Source of the DNA: Leptoclinus maculatus
Lineage: Eukaryota; Chordata; Actinopteri; Perciformes; Stichaeidae
Direction of reading: 5' to 3'
Length of the DNA stretch: 64,000 nucleotides
NCBI GenBank assembly: GCA_032191485.1
Contig: JAVDOI010000019.1
Span: 6,022,655 to 6,086,654, forward strand
Position 1 is the stretch's first letter; each line of letters begins with the position of its first letter. Both the position numbers and the translations under genes were made by a program. The notes under the pieces were generated by a model. That model had not been told where the DNA came from. It saw only the letters and a list, made by a program, of their open reading frames with translations, and made no database searches. This document shows, one piece after another, positions 1 to 12,060 of the stretch.

Positions 1-3000
1 GGCGAACTCTGTCAGGTTCAGTGCAAATATAACAAAACACTGACTGTTTGTTGCACTTAAGTGTTAAAGAAAATATACAAAATTGGGCTTAATGAGCTAA
101 AGGTTACAGAGTCATTCATAGAAGCATGGTTTACTACATTTAGTACCCACTCATTACACAATGCAGCGGAGTGTTCAACACACTTTATTGTCTTTTTTGC
201 AGCGGTGATAATTCATACAAACAAGGTACTACAATGACAAATACTTTTAATACTTAAAGTATGTTTTGCTTATAATATGCCCATACTGTACTTTTACTAA
301 AACATTTGATTGCAGTACTTTCACCACTGCTTTTCTTTTTTGGTGAAACAAAATCTCCGGTTGCCTGGAATTATCTTCAATGATTTGACTTTACTGTGAC
401 GAAAAAAACCAATAATCCCCCCCCCACACACACACACACACTGCATCAGCGAGGTGTTTACTTGCTGAAATAAGTTTCCAAGTTTGCGGAAAACTAACAA
501 TTTAAAAGGAAATTGCTTGATTTGTAAACAGTGCATGTTTGAAGCACCGCTGCAGTCTTAAGGAAAGGCATTAAAGCCTCGGGGTGGTTTTGTGAGGAAT
601 ATGTATTGTTTGAGTATCACTGAGTGTGCAGCGTAGACGGTGGTCTCTTTGTGTACAGCTTTTCTCTGGAGACGATTATTCTACTGGATATCTCCCCGTA
701 GACCGTCTTCAATGCTTGAACAGACGTCTGAGGTTTTTTACAAAACATATAAGACAATGATGGCGAACACAGCCAAAACTACTGGCAAACAATGCAAACA
801 CAGGCTGTTCATACAGAGAGCCTAAGGAGAGACTATAGTTGGGAGACAGAATATATGCGGTGGCTAAGGGTTTTCTGTGAAAGAAACTATTCAGGTGCTT
901 CAAATACTTTGCCTCCATCTTCGATTGCAGAAGATATTTATTATCGAGTTACAGTGTGTTGAACGGAAACCTTATTTAATACAAGTGCCATGACTTGTTG
1001 GCAGTAGACGGAACAAGTTTACAGATCTCCGCGGCCTCAGCAGAGAACAGATCATTTTCTTTATGTCACTTGTAAAAGACTCATTTATAACTGTGAAATT
1101 CAGTCAATAAATTCGACTGCCCTCTGCGGCCTTTTCTCCCCCTGCGGAACACATCGCAAAATGTCACCATGAAACGCCTTCAGAATATTCCCCAAAACTC
1201 CGCAATAAACAAGAATGAGCGGGAACATAACTCGCTCTGTAAACACCTCGAGCCTTTTTCACGGGAAGCCCCCTCCCCCTCCAAAACAGTGTTTTATTGC
1301 ATCAAACGTGATGCCCGTTTCTCACGGCGGGGCGATTTTTTTTCTTTTCTGTCCATGCAAATTCCTTACTCCGCCTCGACACTGCCAAGCTGTGTTGGAG
1401 CGGTTTTATGAGGCACGGAGTGCACCCTTGACTGGCTTCATGAGGTGTGCAGTCACCACGGTCAACTTATACTGTAGAGGTTCAAGACAAAAATGCAGAG
1501 TCAGCTCTGGGTATGGTGCCATCATCACTGAACATCTAAAAAAAAAAAGTAGGCTGCTTTAAAAGTTGTCGTCTTTGTAGGAATGGAAAAAAGAATATGT
1601 TTTGATTTTGATATGATGATGTATTGTAACGGTGTGTGTGTGTCATTACATACAGGACATATACTGTAGGGCTAAACTCTGGTTTTCAAGAACAAGCGAG
1701 AAAGACTGAGATCCTTTGAATATTCAGAGCTTATTTTTTCAAAGCGCTGCAGAATCTTGTGTAAGACAAGAGTCACTGTGCAGAAGGTTAAATACACAGA
1801 CAGGCCACGTCTGTGGTAAGTGGTTTTCCATGTCTCCGTCACAAACTATATTCCGCACTTGAACAAAACGAAGCGATGTCCAGGTCTGCTATAACTTGCA
1901 CTATTGTTCCATATGTGCACATTCAACATGTTTGACAGAAGAAGAGAAACACAAGAATTCACTTTGAAGCAGTAAAATGCGAGCCGGTTTTAAAGACATA
2001 ACAAAAACCAGAATGAATTATCCAACTGGATACTCAAACAACTACAGGATGTCTTGTTTGGTAATGGGTCATGTTCATTTGTCACATTCTCCTTATGTGC
2101 CACAAACATACAATAATATATTGTAAACAATTTGAATTTCAGCTGAAGTTTTCTTCTTTTATTTCACTACATGTCAACCAGACGAGGTCTACTCATCATT
2201 ACATTTGACCACATCAGTGAACATACTAACAAAAGATGATGTAAATGAGAACATACAAAGAGCTTCTCTCCAGGCTCACTATTGTTATTTTATTTGTACT
2301 GAATTAAACAGCTGGCTTTTTTACTTCTGTAATAACAGTATGAAGCTGTCGTCTTTTGAAAAGGCATCTGTCTCATTATCAGCACAAATCTTAAGTACCG
2401 TAATGCAAAATGCAGAATGAAAAAGGGAAAAATATGAAAAATCACATAAATACTTCAGTTTTGAGTGTGCAGCACCTGGGGCCATGGCAAAATCCTCTGC
2501 ATCTAATTAAAGAAAACTGTCTAAATAGTCCCATGGCATTATATTTATTCATAAAGGTCATCCGTTTATGAGATAACTTTAAAAAATAAACGATTCCGTG
2601 CAATATACATTCAAACGTGAATCATTTCTCGTGGACATTCAAAGGGGAACTTACGGGGATATTGACCCAGCAAAAACTCCCAAATCTCCCCGAGGCTTTA
2701 GGAATGTGAATGACAGCACATAGATTAAAGAACACCATGCTGTACGGTGAGGTTGTGTATATTAAGACCTCGACCCAGCCCAGCAGCCTCGGGTAGTACA
2801 ATCTTGGATCAGAACCCCTTTGGGCTGTCAGATGAGGTACATCTCTTCCTCCGAAAGCTGCGGATAACCCGGCCCGACCTCCACGGAACATCAGGTTTGT
2901 AGAACATTGTGTTAGAAATCCTCCTGGGAACTGAGTCGGGGAGCTCTGGCGCTAATAGGTACAGATATCCATTTTCTTTCCTGCCTTGCGCCCTCCTTCC

Positions 3001-4077
3001 TCATTCCCTCTGCACTGCAAAAAATGTCCCATCTCAGATGCACTTTGCACACGGAGAGAGTGACAGCTGCTGGCCAGGCTGCACACAGTTTGCGATGCAT
3101 TCTGCAGTGCACTTGTGCTGATGCGATTTAGTAAATGTGCCAGGAAGGTGTGACGATTCAAAAAATATGAGAGTCCATCTGGAACTTTGGTCTCCCCCCT
3201 CTGGCAGTGAGAGTAAATACACAAACACTGCTCATGACGTACTCCTGCAGGTGAGCTCGCCTTACTCCCCTGAGTGCTTGTCCTCTCTGTAGATTTCTTT
3301 CTTATTTTTACTTTAATCCTTCCTCTGAACACCCAGTTTCTTTTTTTTTTAATGTGGAGCATCCACTGCTGCTCTGTCTGCTTTGGTCTCTCACCCTCTC
3401 TTCCTGCCCCCTTTAGCTATGGCTGCTTCCAGTAGAACGCATCACCTGTGCACCACCACGGAAAAGTCGCCACAGAACCCCAGACACCACGACTCTGGTA
3501 TCCTGTGAAATACAGAGAGCTTTCCATGGCGGCGATAGGCTCTATCAGCATTGAGTGAACACGTTTGACGAGGGCTTTCAGTGTTCATTCATATGTTAAA
3601 GTCCTGCACTCTAGCTTGAAAGGAGACATATGCTAATTTCCAGGTCCATACTTGTCTCTTGGGTTATCTACTAGAACATGTTTATACATGTGTTTTCTCA
3701 CACCGTCCGTCTGAATATGCTTTACTGTCGTCCACTCACATGATATCTGCTCTGCCATCTACTGTCTGTCTGGTTCCATGTGAAGGCAGCGTTAGTCCCA
3801 AATGGCCATATGTTGCAATGGTCAATTCTTTCTTTTATTATTACGAGACAATGTGTTGTCGAGACACAAAACGGTGTGCACTGCTGTTTGCTACTCTGTA
3901 TTTTATACTAGCACCATCACCCATTTTCAAAGCATACACATAGAAGAGCAAATGATGTCCGTCAGGAGGCATAATCCCTCTCATTCTAAACTGCATGGAA
4001 ACTAGATACATTGTTCTGAGCTCTGTGCACAAAAGAAATACCTGGTTTACAAAGGATCTGTAGTTTTAGTTTGGTGA
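1..4077. other. Intergenic DNA upstream of lrrn3
   Basis: I see no supportable gene here. Open frames are short, carry no recognisable domain and overlap on both strands. A short (CA)8 tract follows a C run near 420-440. The stretch 2620-2900 is open on the minus strand for 89 codons but matches nothing I know. Around 2900-3500 the DNA is C/T-rich. The content is ordinary mixed-composition fish intergenic sequence. Confidence 0.6.
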
Positions 4078-4085
4078 GTCCTTTG

Positions 4086-4314
4086 CAGAGGTGGAATGTA
4101 ATTACATACACATTTTGGGGACTTTGAGGTACTTTACTTGACTATTTCCATTTCATGTTACTTAATACTTTAACGTCCCTACAGATCTGAGGGGAATATT
4201 TTACTATTGACTCCACTACATTTATTTGACAGCTATAAGTTACTTACTCCACTGTGACTACAACAGTAAAATGCTAGAATGCTCAAGGATCTAAATGCTG
4301 TTTCCCCACCACTG
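4086..4314 (+). mobile_element. Non-autonomous hAT-type MITE, apparently full length
   Basis: The element begins CAGAGGTGG and ends CCACCACTG, which are imperfect terminal inverted repeats. The first 170 bases contain phrases of a very common teleost repeat, such as GAGGTACTTTACTTGA, ATTTCCATTT and CTCCACTACATTTATTTGACAG. The end reads AAGGATCTAAATGCTG then the inverted repeat, as in that family. The 8 bases on the left (GTCCTTTG, 4078-4085) and on the right (GTCCTTGA, 4315-4322) agree at their first six positions, consistent with a decayed 8-bp target-site duplication, the size made by hAT transposases. It carries no coding capacity and would depend on a transposase elsewhere. It lies about 400 bp upstream of the lrrn3 CpG-rich region. 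Family membership rests on recalled consensus; termini and duplication are seen directly. Confidence 0.8.
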
Positions 4315-4869
4315 GTCCTTGACCTCGGGGCATTCTGATGATTATCAAACATGCTGGATATGTGTTTTGTAAGACGCCTGTAGTGTGAAGCAGTCAAATG
4401 ATGCCAGATACGGTCACATGGGCACATGACCGTAGGAGGTGGCAGATCTTTACAGTGCAGATAAACTTGGTCCGACTATTATCTCGACTCTTCATCGCTT
4501 CGATGTTAGTGCAGTGCCTGCATTTGTTTTGAAATGCTTCTTACACATTCCCATCAGACAATGGCACCTATCTCACCATCTGTAATAATTAGTTTCCCAT
4601 TTCAGCACTTTCCTCAACTCATAACTTGAATCAGTGACTTGTTAATATGGATATTTTTTGCAGCGGGCTTCACCTCCCAACAGAAGAAGACATAGATGAG
4701 ATCGGGCTTCTGGGATATGACTGACGGCTTCCCTCAGCCAACCAGAGCAGGGATGCTGCGAGCGACTCGCCCGCTTCTCTGACGCTATTGGCTGTTCTCT
4801 GGAGAGTCGGGGTTTGTTCGGATATTAATGACTGCTGAGGAGACGGCGGGCGCATCTATGTGGTCCGCC

Positions 4870-5207
4870 TGACGCTTGATCGAGGGGAGAGATGCGCCCT
4901 TAGCAGCCACTAAGACGGGAAGGGAAGGGCACGCGGAACACAGGAATCTCTCTCGAGGTCTCGCCAAACCCGCCGCTGGTGGACTTCGCCGTCTTTCGTC
5001 CTCGCTTCACGCAGAAGCCGTGTGTTTTTACCGTGGAAGAAGCCCAGAACTGATTTCTCATCAACTGCGTAACAAATAAGAAGACCACACATTGTTGCCT
5101 GGCTTTATGTCGCGCGCTGGGGCTCGCTCGTCATTGGAGCGGCGCACTTGATGGGAATATAGACAACACATACATATGCTTCGAGAGGGCTATCATGGTT
5201 AAATCGG
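4870..5207 (+). other. lrrn3: Putative non-coding exon 1 (5' UTR) of lrrn3
   Basis: The right edge is the donor at 5207/5208, where GTAAGT follows AAATCGG. The left edge is a guess placed inside the CpG-rich block. Several ATGs lie before the donor. ATG at 5105 opens a 14-codon uORF, ATG at 5149 opens a very short one, ATG at 5176 opens an 8-codon uORF ending at TAA 5200-5202, and ATG at 5195 reads into the next exon after splicing. Members of this gene family commonly have non-coding 5' exons before a single coding exon, which fits. No transcript evidence is available here. Confidence 0.45.
5195..5207 (+). promoter_or_regulatory. Start of an upstream ORF read across the exon 1/exon 2 junction
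   Basis: ATG at 5195 has A at -3 and G at +4, a strong Kozak context. If the donor at 5207 is joined to the acceptor at 16125, the frame continues through 16126 and stops at TAA 16191-16193, giving a 26-residue peptide beginning MVKSGRN. Unspliced, the frame would run into the intron. The lrrn3 start at 16560 has A at -3 but A at +4, so the upstream start is at least as good. A regulatory role is inferred; the peptide resembles nothing I know. Confidence 0.4.
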
Positions 5208-5423
5208 GTAAGTTAACTCTGATTACTATAACAATGCATTTCGGTCATTTGATGGTTGCCTTTGCGCAACGCGTTTTCCAAGTTAACGAAAGACGCTTGG
5301 ATTCAGTGATGTTAGAGCGGACGCGGATTATTGTGATTTAAACAACGCATTGATTCGCCCCGCAAATACCAATCACATATAAGTTGTTGCAGAAATTAGT
5401 GAAAAAATATTGCAGGATAATAA

Positions 5424-5511
5424 TGCTGAGGACTGGCTTCGAACCCTCGCCGGACGTGGAGACGCGCTTTTGCGCAACTCTGCAGGATGCGCCTTAACCA
5501 GACCGGATTCG
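5424..5511 (-). pseudogene. tRNA-Leu-like relic
   Basis: Read on the minus strand, this stretch contains TGGTTAAGGCG, the D-arm/A-box phrase of type II (Leu/Ser) tRNAs. Next comes GTCTCC leading into a variable-arm-like segment, then GAGGGTTCGAAGCC, a near-perfect T-arm/B-box. It ends AGTCCTCAGCA, resembling a tRNA-Leu 3' end. The length of about 88 nt suits a type II tRNA. The acceptor and T stems do not pair properly and the anticodon arm is expanded: a GCGCA/TGCGC stem encloses an 11-base loop and an extra GCGC-AAAA-GCGC hairpin follows. I therefore call it a decayed tRNA or the head of a tRNA-derived element, not a working tRNA. It sits about 200 bp inside the putative intron, antisense to lrrn3. 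Confidence 0.5.
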
Positions 5512-5593
5512 TGATGGACTCCGTTTAGGCTGGAAAGACTAATTAATTAAGGACATTCGAGGAGGAGTTGTGTTTGTGTGTGTAGCTTCTGTA

Positions 5594-5627
5594 TGTGTGC
5601 GCGCGCGCGTGTGTGTGTGTGTGTGTG
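5594..5627. repeat. (TG)n(CG)n(TG)n alternating purine-pyrimidine tract
   Basis: About 34 bases alternate purine and pyrimidine without interruption, with a central (CG) core flanked by TG repeats. This composition is the classic one for left-handed Z-DNA under negative supercoiling. It lies about 390 bp downstream of the putative exon 1 donor. Confidence 0.9.
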
Positions 5628-5854
5628 ATAGGGATGTGATGGACTGGCAGTTCCATGTCCCCGGGTCCAGCTTAGTGAGCGCACACCAGACACGTCTCGA
5701 AGAAATCCACAGAATGGTGGCCACCCCCCTCCCTCCCCCTCCTCACTCTCTCCTTCCCTCTCCGTTAAACCATCCTGTTGCAAACAGAGAAGTCGTTACC
5801 GACACAAGCCACGAAAGTACGTTACACGTACACCCGGCTCCTTTTGAACGCGAT

Positions 5855-5858
<4 letters not shown>

Positions 5859-5893
<35 letters not shown>
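5859..5893. repeat. (CA)17 microsatellite
   Basis: Perfect CA dinucleotide run of 35 bases in the inferred first intron. Confidence 0.95.
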
Positions 5894-5895
<2 letters not shown>

Positions 5896-6011
5896 CAACG
5901 GTGGACGGAAAAGGACTCGTTACTTAGACCGCCTTCTCGTTGCAGCCAGGGCTTTTGTGTAATTAACGCACAGCCACAGAGAGGCATCTTGCAGCGCATT
6001 CACCATCAGCG

Positions 6012-6031
6012 CCCCCCCCCCCCCCCCCCCC
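6012..6031. repeat. Poly-C run (20)
   Basis: Twenty consecutive C bases. The length may be unreliable because such runs are hard to sequence. A shorter C run with one G lies at 6601-6617. Confidence 0.9.
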
Positions 6032-6780
6032 ATGTCCAAAACGTATGTCATCCAGCAGATGCATTACTCATGAATATTTCAAATGCAGATAAACAGATAA
6101 TGGCCGATAATGATAAATGGGATTTTCACGGAGGGGGGGGGCTACTAAATGTGATTGCTGTAATCTTCTGTGCAGATGTGTCAGCATGCGTGTGTGTGTG
6201 TGTGTGTGCTCTCGTTCCCGGTGATGGATACAATAGAGTTTGGCCTCCACAGTGCGAATGACTCACCCAAAGCAGCTGCTCAATATGAAACCCACAGTCA
6301 AATGCCACATGAGAGCCATCATGCCCTCGCATCAGACGCCAACGCCACGCTGAGAAAGACCTCGGTCCACACACTATGTTTTGCTCTCACTTCGAATTAT
6401 GCGACCACCTGCCGAGCCGAGGCCGCTTGTAGCTTATATTTTAATAATCAGCCAAACAGCTTTTCACAAGTGATCCTTGAGCACAAATGTTTATGTATTT
6501 TCAAACGGTGGTGATTTCATCTCATGCAGCTCCAAACAGTCAGTGAGGTTCAACATTGAGTATACGCTTCTATCACAACATCGTAGCTATGTTGCCACGT
6601 CCCCCCCCCCCCCGCCCCCATTGGTGATAAAAACAGCAAAGCAAAGCAGTAATGGGTTGCTTTATTAATTTGGGCACATTTGTTCAAAACAAATCAATAT
6701 TACATGTCCACACTAAGTCATACACTTAAAGTGAGTGCCTTCGCGAATTGCCTATTGATCCGCGTTTGAAACAGTGAGAA

Positions 6781-6783
<3 letters not shown>

Positions 6784-6824
<41 letters not shown>

Positions 6825-6832
6825 GGGGGGGG
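6784..6832. repeat. (GT)19 followed by poly-G (11)
   Basis: A perfect GT run changes directly into a run of G bases. Such compound tracts can grow by slippage and substitution. A shorter GT run lies at about 6190-6208. Confidence 0.95.
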
Positions 6833-7226
6833 AGCCATTGTGCCTGCAGTGGCCTTGTAGAGGCTTGGAGAGCATGATCGGCAGCACGGTGCGGGTGCTT
6901 CATATTCATTTCTCTAGAAACAGAGGGCAGCAGGTTAGCCAAAAGCTACGACCGGTTCAGAGTCAATGTGGAGTTCAGGAAGACTGCACTATTGCGCCAT
7001 CAAAAGCAAAATTAATCGCACAATCTTTTTTTCCATGACGTTGATAACAAGATGCCTCAGGATCTATCGAGGCTCCTGAGTGAAATGCATGTAAACATAT
7101 TCACAGGACAGCTGCAGGGGATCAGCCTGTGCAGCCGAGCATAGGCTCTCTGATAGCATCCTGTTCCCAAACAAACACAGGCATCCATTAAAATAGAATA
7201 AGCACAGACAGAGGGCAAAGGGAACA

Positions 7227-7242
7227 GGGGGGGGGGGGGGGG
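7227..7242. repeat. Poly-G run (16)
   Basis: Sixteen consecutive G bases in the inferred intron. Confidence 0.9.
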
Positions 7243-7790
7243 AGTGCATGTTTGTATTTTCTAGGATCTGGTGGATGGACAGTAGTGGACCTAAAGTATA
7301 TAAAAAGACACAAAGCAGAGGATGAAAACATGGTTTGAAGGCAGCAAGCGTGACATTTTTTTAAAAGGTGTTCTAAAAAACTAACACGCATACTAGAGAA
7401 GCGCATTTGGAAAAACAAAGAACTAACACTGATGATGACCGACGATGAAGACGCAGAAAGAAAAAAAAGTCAAAGTTATTAATAACTAATTAGTCTGCTG
7501 TTCTGCAGATTGATATCAGAGTTGGACATGATAGGGACGTATGGCCATGTTGCAGTTGCAACCATGGGCAGAGAAGGAGGAGGACATCTAAAGGCTACTG
7601 CTGTGTCGTCCATCTGTTCTGCATTCAGATTGATACATATAGCCCTCAGTGCACTAATGAAAAGCTTTGTGGAGACAAAACAAAGTGTTCATGCATTGAT
7701 GAAGCCGCGGACACTTATGCATAGATTTTGCATGCACAGACACAAATTGCCTGTATACATACATTGGCATAAATATGCACGTAAATGCAC

Positions 7791-7817
7791 ATATATATAT
7801 ATATATATATATATATA
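7791..7817. repeat. (AT)13 microsatellite
   Basis: Uninterrupted AT dinucleotide run, self-complementary and able to extrude as a cruciform. Confidence 0.95.
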
Positions 7818-8824
7818 GCAATGGCTGTCTCCAAATCGGCCCAGTCATTGGGCTGCTAAGCCTTTGAACAGACACATTTTTGAAAGTGCCACATCTTTGG
7901 CTGAGGAACAGTAGCAGAGAATGAAAACAGAAAGAGAAAGCCCATATCAAACCCCATGAAATCATAATAAAGAGGTCCGAGCCAGCGATAAATGCATTTC
8001 AGTGGCATATAATGATTGATTCCGTCTGCCGTTGGAACTTATTCCCTGCAGGCTTGTGGCCCCTTGACCAGCCATATATTATTCATATAAATATAGATAG
8101 CCGCGCATCTTCGAGGCAGCACACACGCCACATTTGCACCTGCGGATTCAATTTGGCTCTGACTTTGAGGGATATGCCGCTGGCTCCATTCCCCCTGCCA
8201 GCACCCACCCCCCCCCCCAATCCCTCCCTCCTAACGCCTCCCTCTTTCATTCTGGCTAGCAGCTATACATGGAACATTATGCAGATTTTTTGTCAAGAGT
8301 GAGTGCGATTATGTTGGGGGAGAAATGAGTGTTGGAATGTGTTCGCTACGCCTTTGACCTTATCAGCGGCAGCCTTAAGCTGGATACCTTGCCTTAATTT
8401 TAATAGATGCAGCACTATGCGAATTAGACAAGGGGACCGAGCTGTGCTCTTACACTGTGTGGTGCGTTATGCATGCATTATGCCAATGAGCTTGGGTATG
8501 TTTTTTTTTTTTACGTTCTCCGTGAGGACAAAGTAACGTGTGCTTGCGTCTGCAAATGCATGCATCTTTCTATGTATTTATACTTGTTCCGGTCCGATGT
8601 GTGTGTGTGTGTGTGCAGGTGTGTGTGTGCTATAGTGTTCCATAGTGCGTCACGCGTGTTCTCCCTCACTCAGCCCAAGGGCATGTCTTTTCCAGAAAAG
8701 GGCTGAAATACCAGAGATCAGGGTCCAGTGGTTAATTTGGAACATTGATTTTACATTAACAGTCGACTTGCCATTGATTCATGGCCATGCAAGTGCAGAT
8801 GTAAGGGAAACGGTTTCCATCCGC

Positions 8825-8839
8825 TCACACACGCACGCG

Positions 8840-8879
<40 letters not shown>
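8825..8879. repeat. (CA)n microsatellite with CG interruptions at its left end
   Basis: Mostly CA units with three CG steps near the left end, about 55 bases in all. A broken GT tract lies nearby at 8599-8629. Confidence 0.95.
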
Positions 8880-8881
<2 letters not shown>

Positions 8882-9909
8882 AAGCACATACAGGAGGCTT
8901 TCATTATGCACATACACTGAATTGAAGGTTCTCGTTAATGGACTCTCCCTTACCTTGGAGAAAGCATAATAGTAAATCAATGAGGTGAAGGGCAGAGGGA
9001 GGGACAGTAAAGCCATTCAGAGGCACCCACCCACTAAGGGGTTTACCCAGAATGTCTTATCGGAAGTGGCTCGGTTGCGTCATGGCTGCGCTACATGCCC
9101 ACTGTGGGTCCAGTGTCCACAGTGGAAGCTTTATGGGAGCGCCGTGTTTTAAAGCACCCTCTTTCACTTACGTTCTCTCGCTTTTCACATCATAGGATAC
9201 TAACTCCAAAAAGCTGAGCCACACTAAAACTGCTTTGTATTCACAGCGAGAACGATATTTAAAGAAAAAACACTGAAACTGTTTCAAAGAAATTATTGCA
9301 AAGTGGCAGCCTGTCACATGAAGACTAGAACTATCAAAATAGAACTAGTCATGTGCAGTGATGAATGATGGCGGAGTGGAGAGAAGAACTGTACGTATAC
9401 GCTGTGATTGAGCATCACCGCTCATGTGTCTGGTAGACAGCGACGCACTGGGTGGAATGCGATTGGCTCGGGACCAAACCACACCCGGTGGACTTTAGGG
9501 GTTACCATAACGTCATGATGCACGGGCCAAAATAAACTCATACTCGGGCACGGACGGTTGCAATTAGGAAATAGCAGCTACTGAGACAAACAGACGGGAT
9601 GCAGATAGACTAGATTTGGCACAGCAGGGCTGACAAGTATTGAGAACGCAATTAGGCCGACAGTGAAAGAGCAGCGAGACAGTAGGACGCCCAGGAAGAA
9701 AGACGGGTAAGCTGGATACGCAGGGAGGCAAAATGAAATGCCTATTTTCTAAATAGTCCATGGCTTGGATGGATCGTGATGCAAGTGGGGAACATAAGGA
9801 GAAATGTTCACCATAAGGGTTTGAAGAAGAGCGGACAAAAATGTGAGAGTGCAAGCTGAAAAGGACAAGGTTTAAAATAAGAGATGTGGGGGTTGCAATA
9901 TGAGAAAAA

Positions 9910-10010
9910 GAGAGGGAGAAGAAAGAACCTGAGAGGGAGAAGACAGAACCTGAGAGGGAGAAGAAAGAACCTGAGAGGGAGAAGAAAGAACCTGAGAGGG
10001 AGAAGAAGAA
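9910..10010. repeat. 21-bp purine-rich minisatellite, about 4.8 copies
   Basis: Units start at 9910, 9931, 9952, 9973 and 9994; the last is partial. The unit is GAGAGGGAGAAGAAAGAACC plus T, with one A-to-C change in the second copy. The + strand is almost all purine, so it could form a triplex. Because 21 is a multiple of three, open frames cross it on both strands (Arg/Lys-rich one way, Leu/Phe/Pro-rich the other). These frames are a by-product of the repeat. Confidence 0.95.
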
Positions 10011-11248
10011 AGCCTTGCAAGCCTTATTACCAGTGGATCAAAATTCCCAGTGAACCATTTCTACAATACACAGGCCATTCTCCTGAAAGACGAGGCAATT
10101 CGACTGCGCCCTACTTTCCACTTACGTCTGACCTTTATGTCTTCCGCCCAGTTTTACCACAGCGAGTGAGTGTAATGTCTACCTCTCAGCAGATGCAATA
10201 CCACCTTGTTACAACCTAAACCGTGCAGGCCTCATAATCATCTCCCCCGAGGGCCAGTATGCTCCCCCACCTACATCTCGACGTGTTCCACAGCTCAGAT
10301 CTCACAAATGTTCTCCTCCATGCATGCCAAAAAAAGCCCTCGCAGAACGTGTGTATTGTGTTATGAATGATTTGATTTTTACATTAACTGTAGGTCAACC
10401 TGTCGCCACACAGGGCATTCGGGAGCACCCAACCCGCGACAAAGCAATCATCTTTACTTCCCCGCTCCGCCAACCCTCATCCAAGCCCTGTGAAGCGAGG
10501 AGGGAGGGGGGAGGGGGGGGGATTTATAACTCATTTCAATAAACAGCATAAAACAAACAGTTCTGCCCGGCTGTTTGGCGGCCCGACCGACCCGAGTCGG
10601 ACTCGCCTGAATTAGCACCGCAGAGCCACCAGGACCAACGCTTTCTGCCCCGGCTGTGCACACTCATTAATTTAAAGTGGTCGTATCTCACCGGTCTCTA
10701 ATCAAACTGTATTTGTGCCACTGCTGTCCGGAACCGCCACAATGTTAGTATAATGGAGGTGGCCCAGTGGGAAAGTAAGTGTGAGGTGTTGCCAAGATGT
10801 GAATGGAAAAGCTTTTCACCTTGACAAGCAGCTGAACCTCTTAAATGTAGCCGCGTGTCCCAGATCAGGTCCGTCGTGATTAGTCTGGCGCCATTTACAG
10901 ATGAGAGCAAATGGTTTCCAAATGGTACATTTTTGTGCCGGCGTCTAATTAATATTACTGAACAAAAAGGTTTTTACCTGACAACAACAAAAAGCATTTT
11001 AATGAGGACGGGTTCCAGCTTTTTCAGGAATGTCAAATGTCACGCTGATTAAGAGTGGAATATGTGGCTAACGAGGACTATAATGGTGATGCAATGACAG
11101 CCTCTCAGCGTGAATATGTCAATAACTTTACAGGTAAAGTAGCTCCCGACTCCTAATGGTGATGCAACAACACTTCCTAAAAAAGTCATTTTTAAAAATG
11201 CCAGATTGAATACCAGCCACCCTGTAAATCTGCATGAGATTTGCCCAG

Positions 11249-11353
<105 letters not shown>

Positions 11354-11539
11354 TTTCTTTTTAAAAAGAGGCTACAATCAATGTGTTTTATAATAGTAAT
11401 GGATCAAATTAATGTGTAGAATATGGAAAGTGTCTCTTGTAGTGAACCAGATTTTTTGAAACTCCCAAATATTAATATCAGTATTGTCTGAAGAGAATGA
11501 AGTATTAGTTGGGCTATAATAATTTTCACCTGACTGTTG

Positions 11540-12060
11540 CCCTCCTTAGCTCCATGGGGGCTTTATAGTGTCTTTCAGCTCATAGCGTCTTTTTTTTTTT
11601 AGCTCTAGCAGAAAGCAGTTTTCAACGAAAAAGTTCTCAACACCCACAGTATGCCACCTGCCCCGCAACCAAGCAGCAGATAGATTAAGTTAGCAGCATG
11701 GTCACGCATATAGCAGCTAAGGGGCTGAATATTTCATCAGGAGTTAGCGGAGACCAAACCACAGCTAAAGGGAGGAAACACGACTTCACATAAATAGTAA
11801 TGTTTCTCCGTATCTGCTGGTTGAACACGACATCAAAAGGTTGATGTTTGTCACCAAAACTTCGGTCATCGCAGGTTTTAACCTTATTTTCCGGTGTAAC
11901 TAACCTGGCTGTATTTCTCACAGTCCTGAAACAAGCCAGATACCAGGAGCTTGTTTGCTGTAATGTTCACTGTCAGGATTAACGCTGGTGAAAGTGAAAA
12001 GCCCACGGGCGAGACTGTCAGCCTGCTACAGTAATGGAGGGGCTTTGGAGACCATGGCTT
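11540..12060. repeat. Possible decayed dispersed repeat
   Basis: Phrases such as CAGCTAAAGGGAGG, GTTTGTCACCAAAACTTCGGTCA and CCGGTGTAACTAACCTGGCTG resemble a dispersed repeat I recall from perciform genomes, but I cannot name the family. I see no termini or target-site duplication. It ends next to a C15 run at 12071-12085. Confidence 0.3.

Larger units (their letters stand above)
4720..5207 (+). promoter_or_regulatory. lrrn3: CpG-rich putative lrrn3 promoter region
   Basis: This block is clearly richer in CpG than its surroundings, especially 4830-5160. It has an inverted CCAAT box (ATTGG, about 4788), a CCAAC near 4738 and another ATTGG near 5133, and no convincing TATA box. It ends at a consensus splice donor. 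CpG-island promoters without TATA are usual for vertebrate neuronal genes. The link to lrrn3, 11 kb downstream on the same strand, is inferred because no other + strand gene is visible. The transcription start cannot be fixed from sequence alone. Confidence 0.5.
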
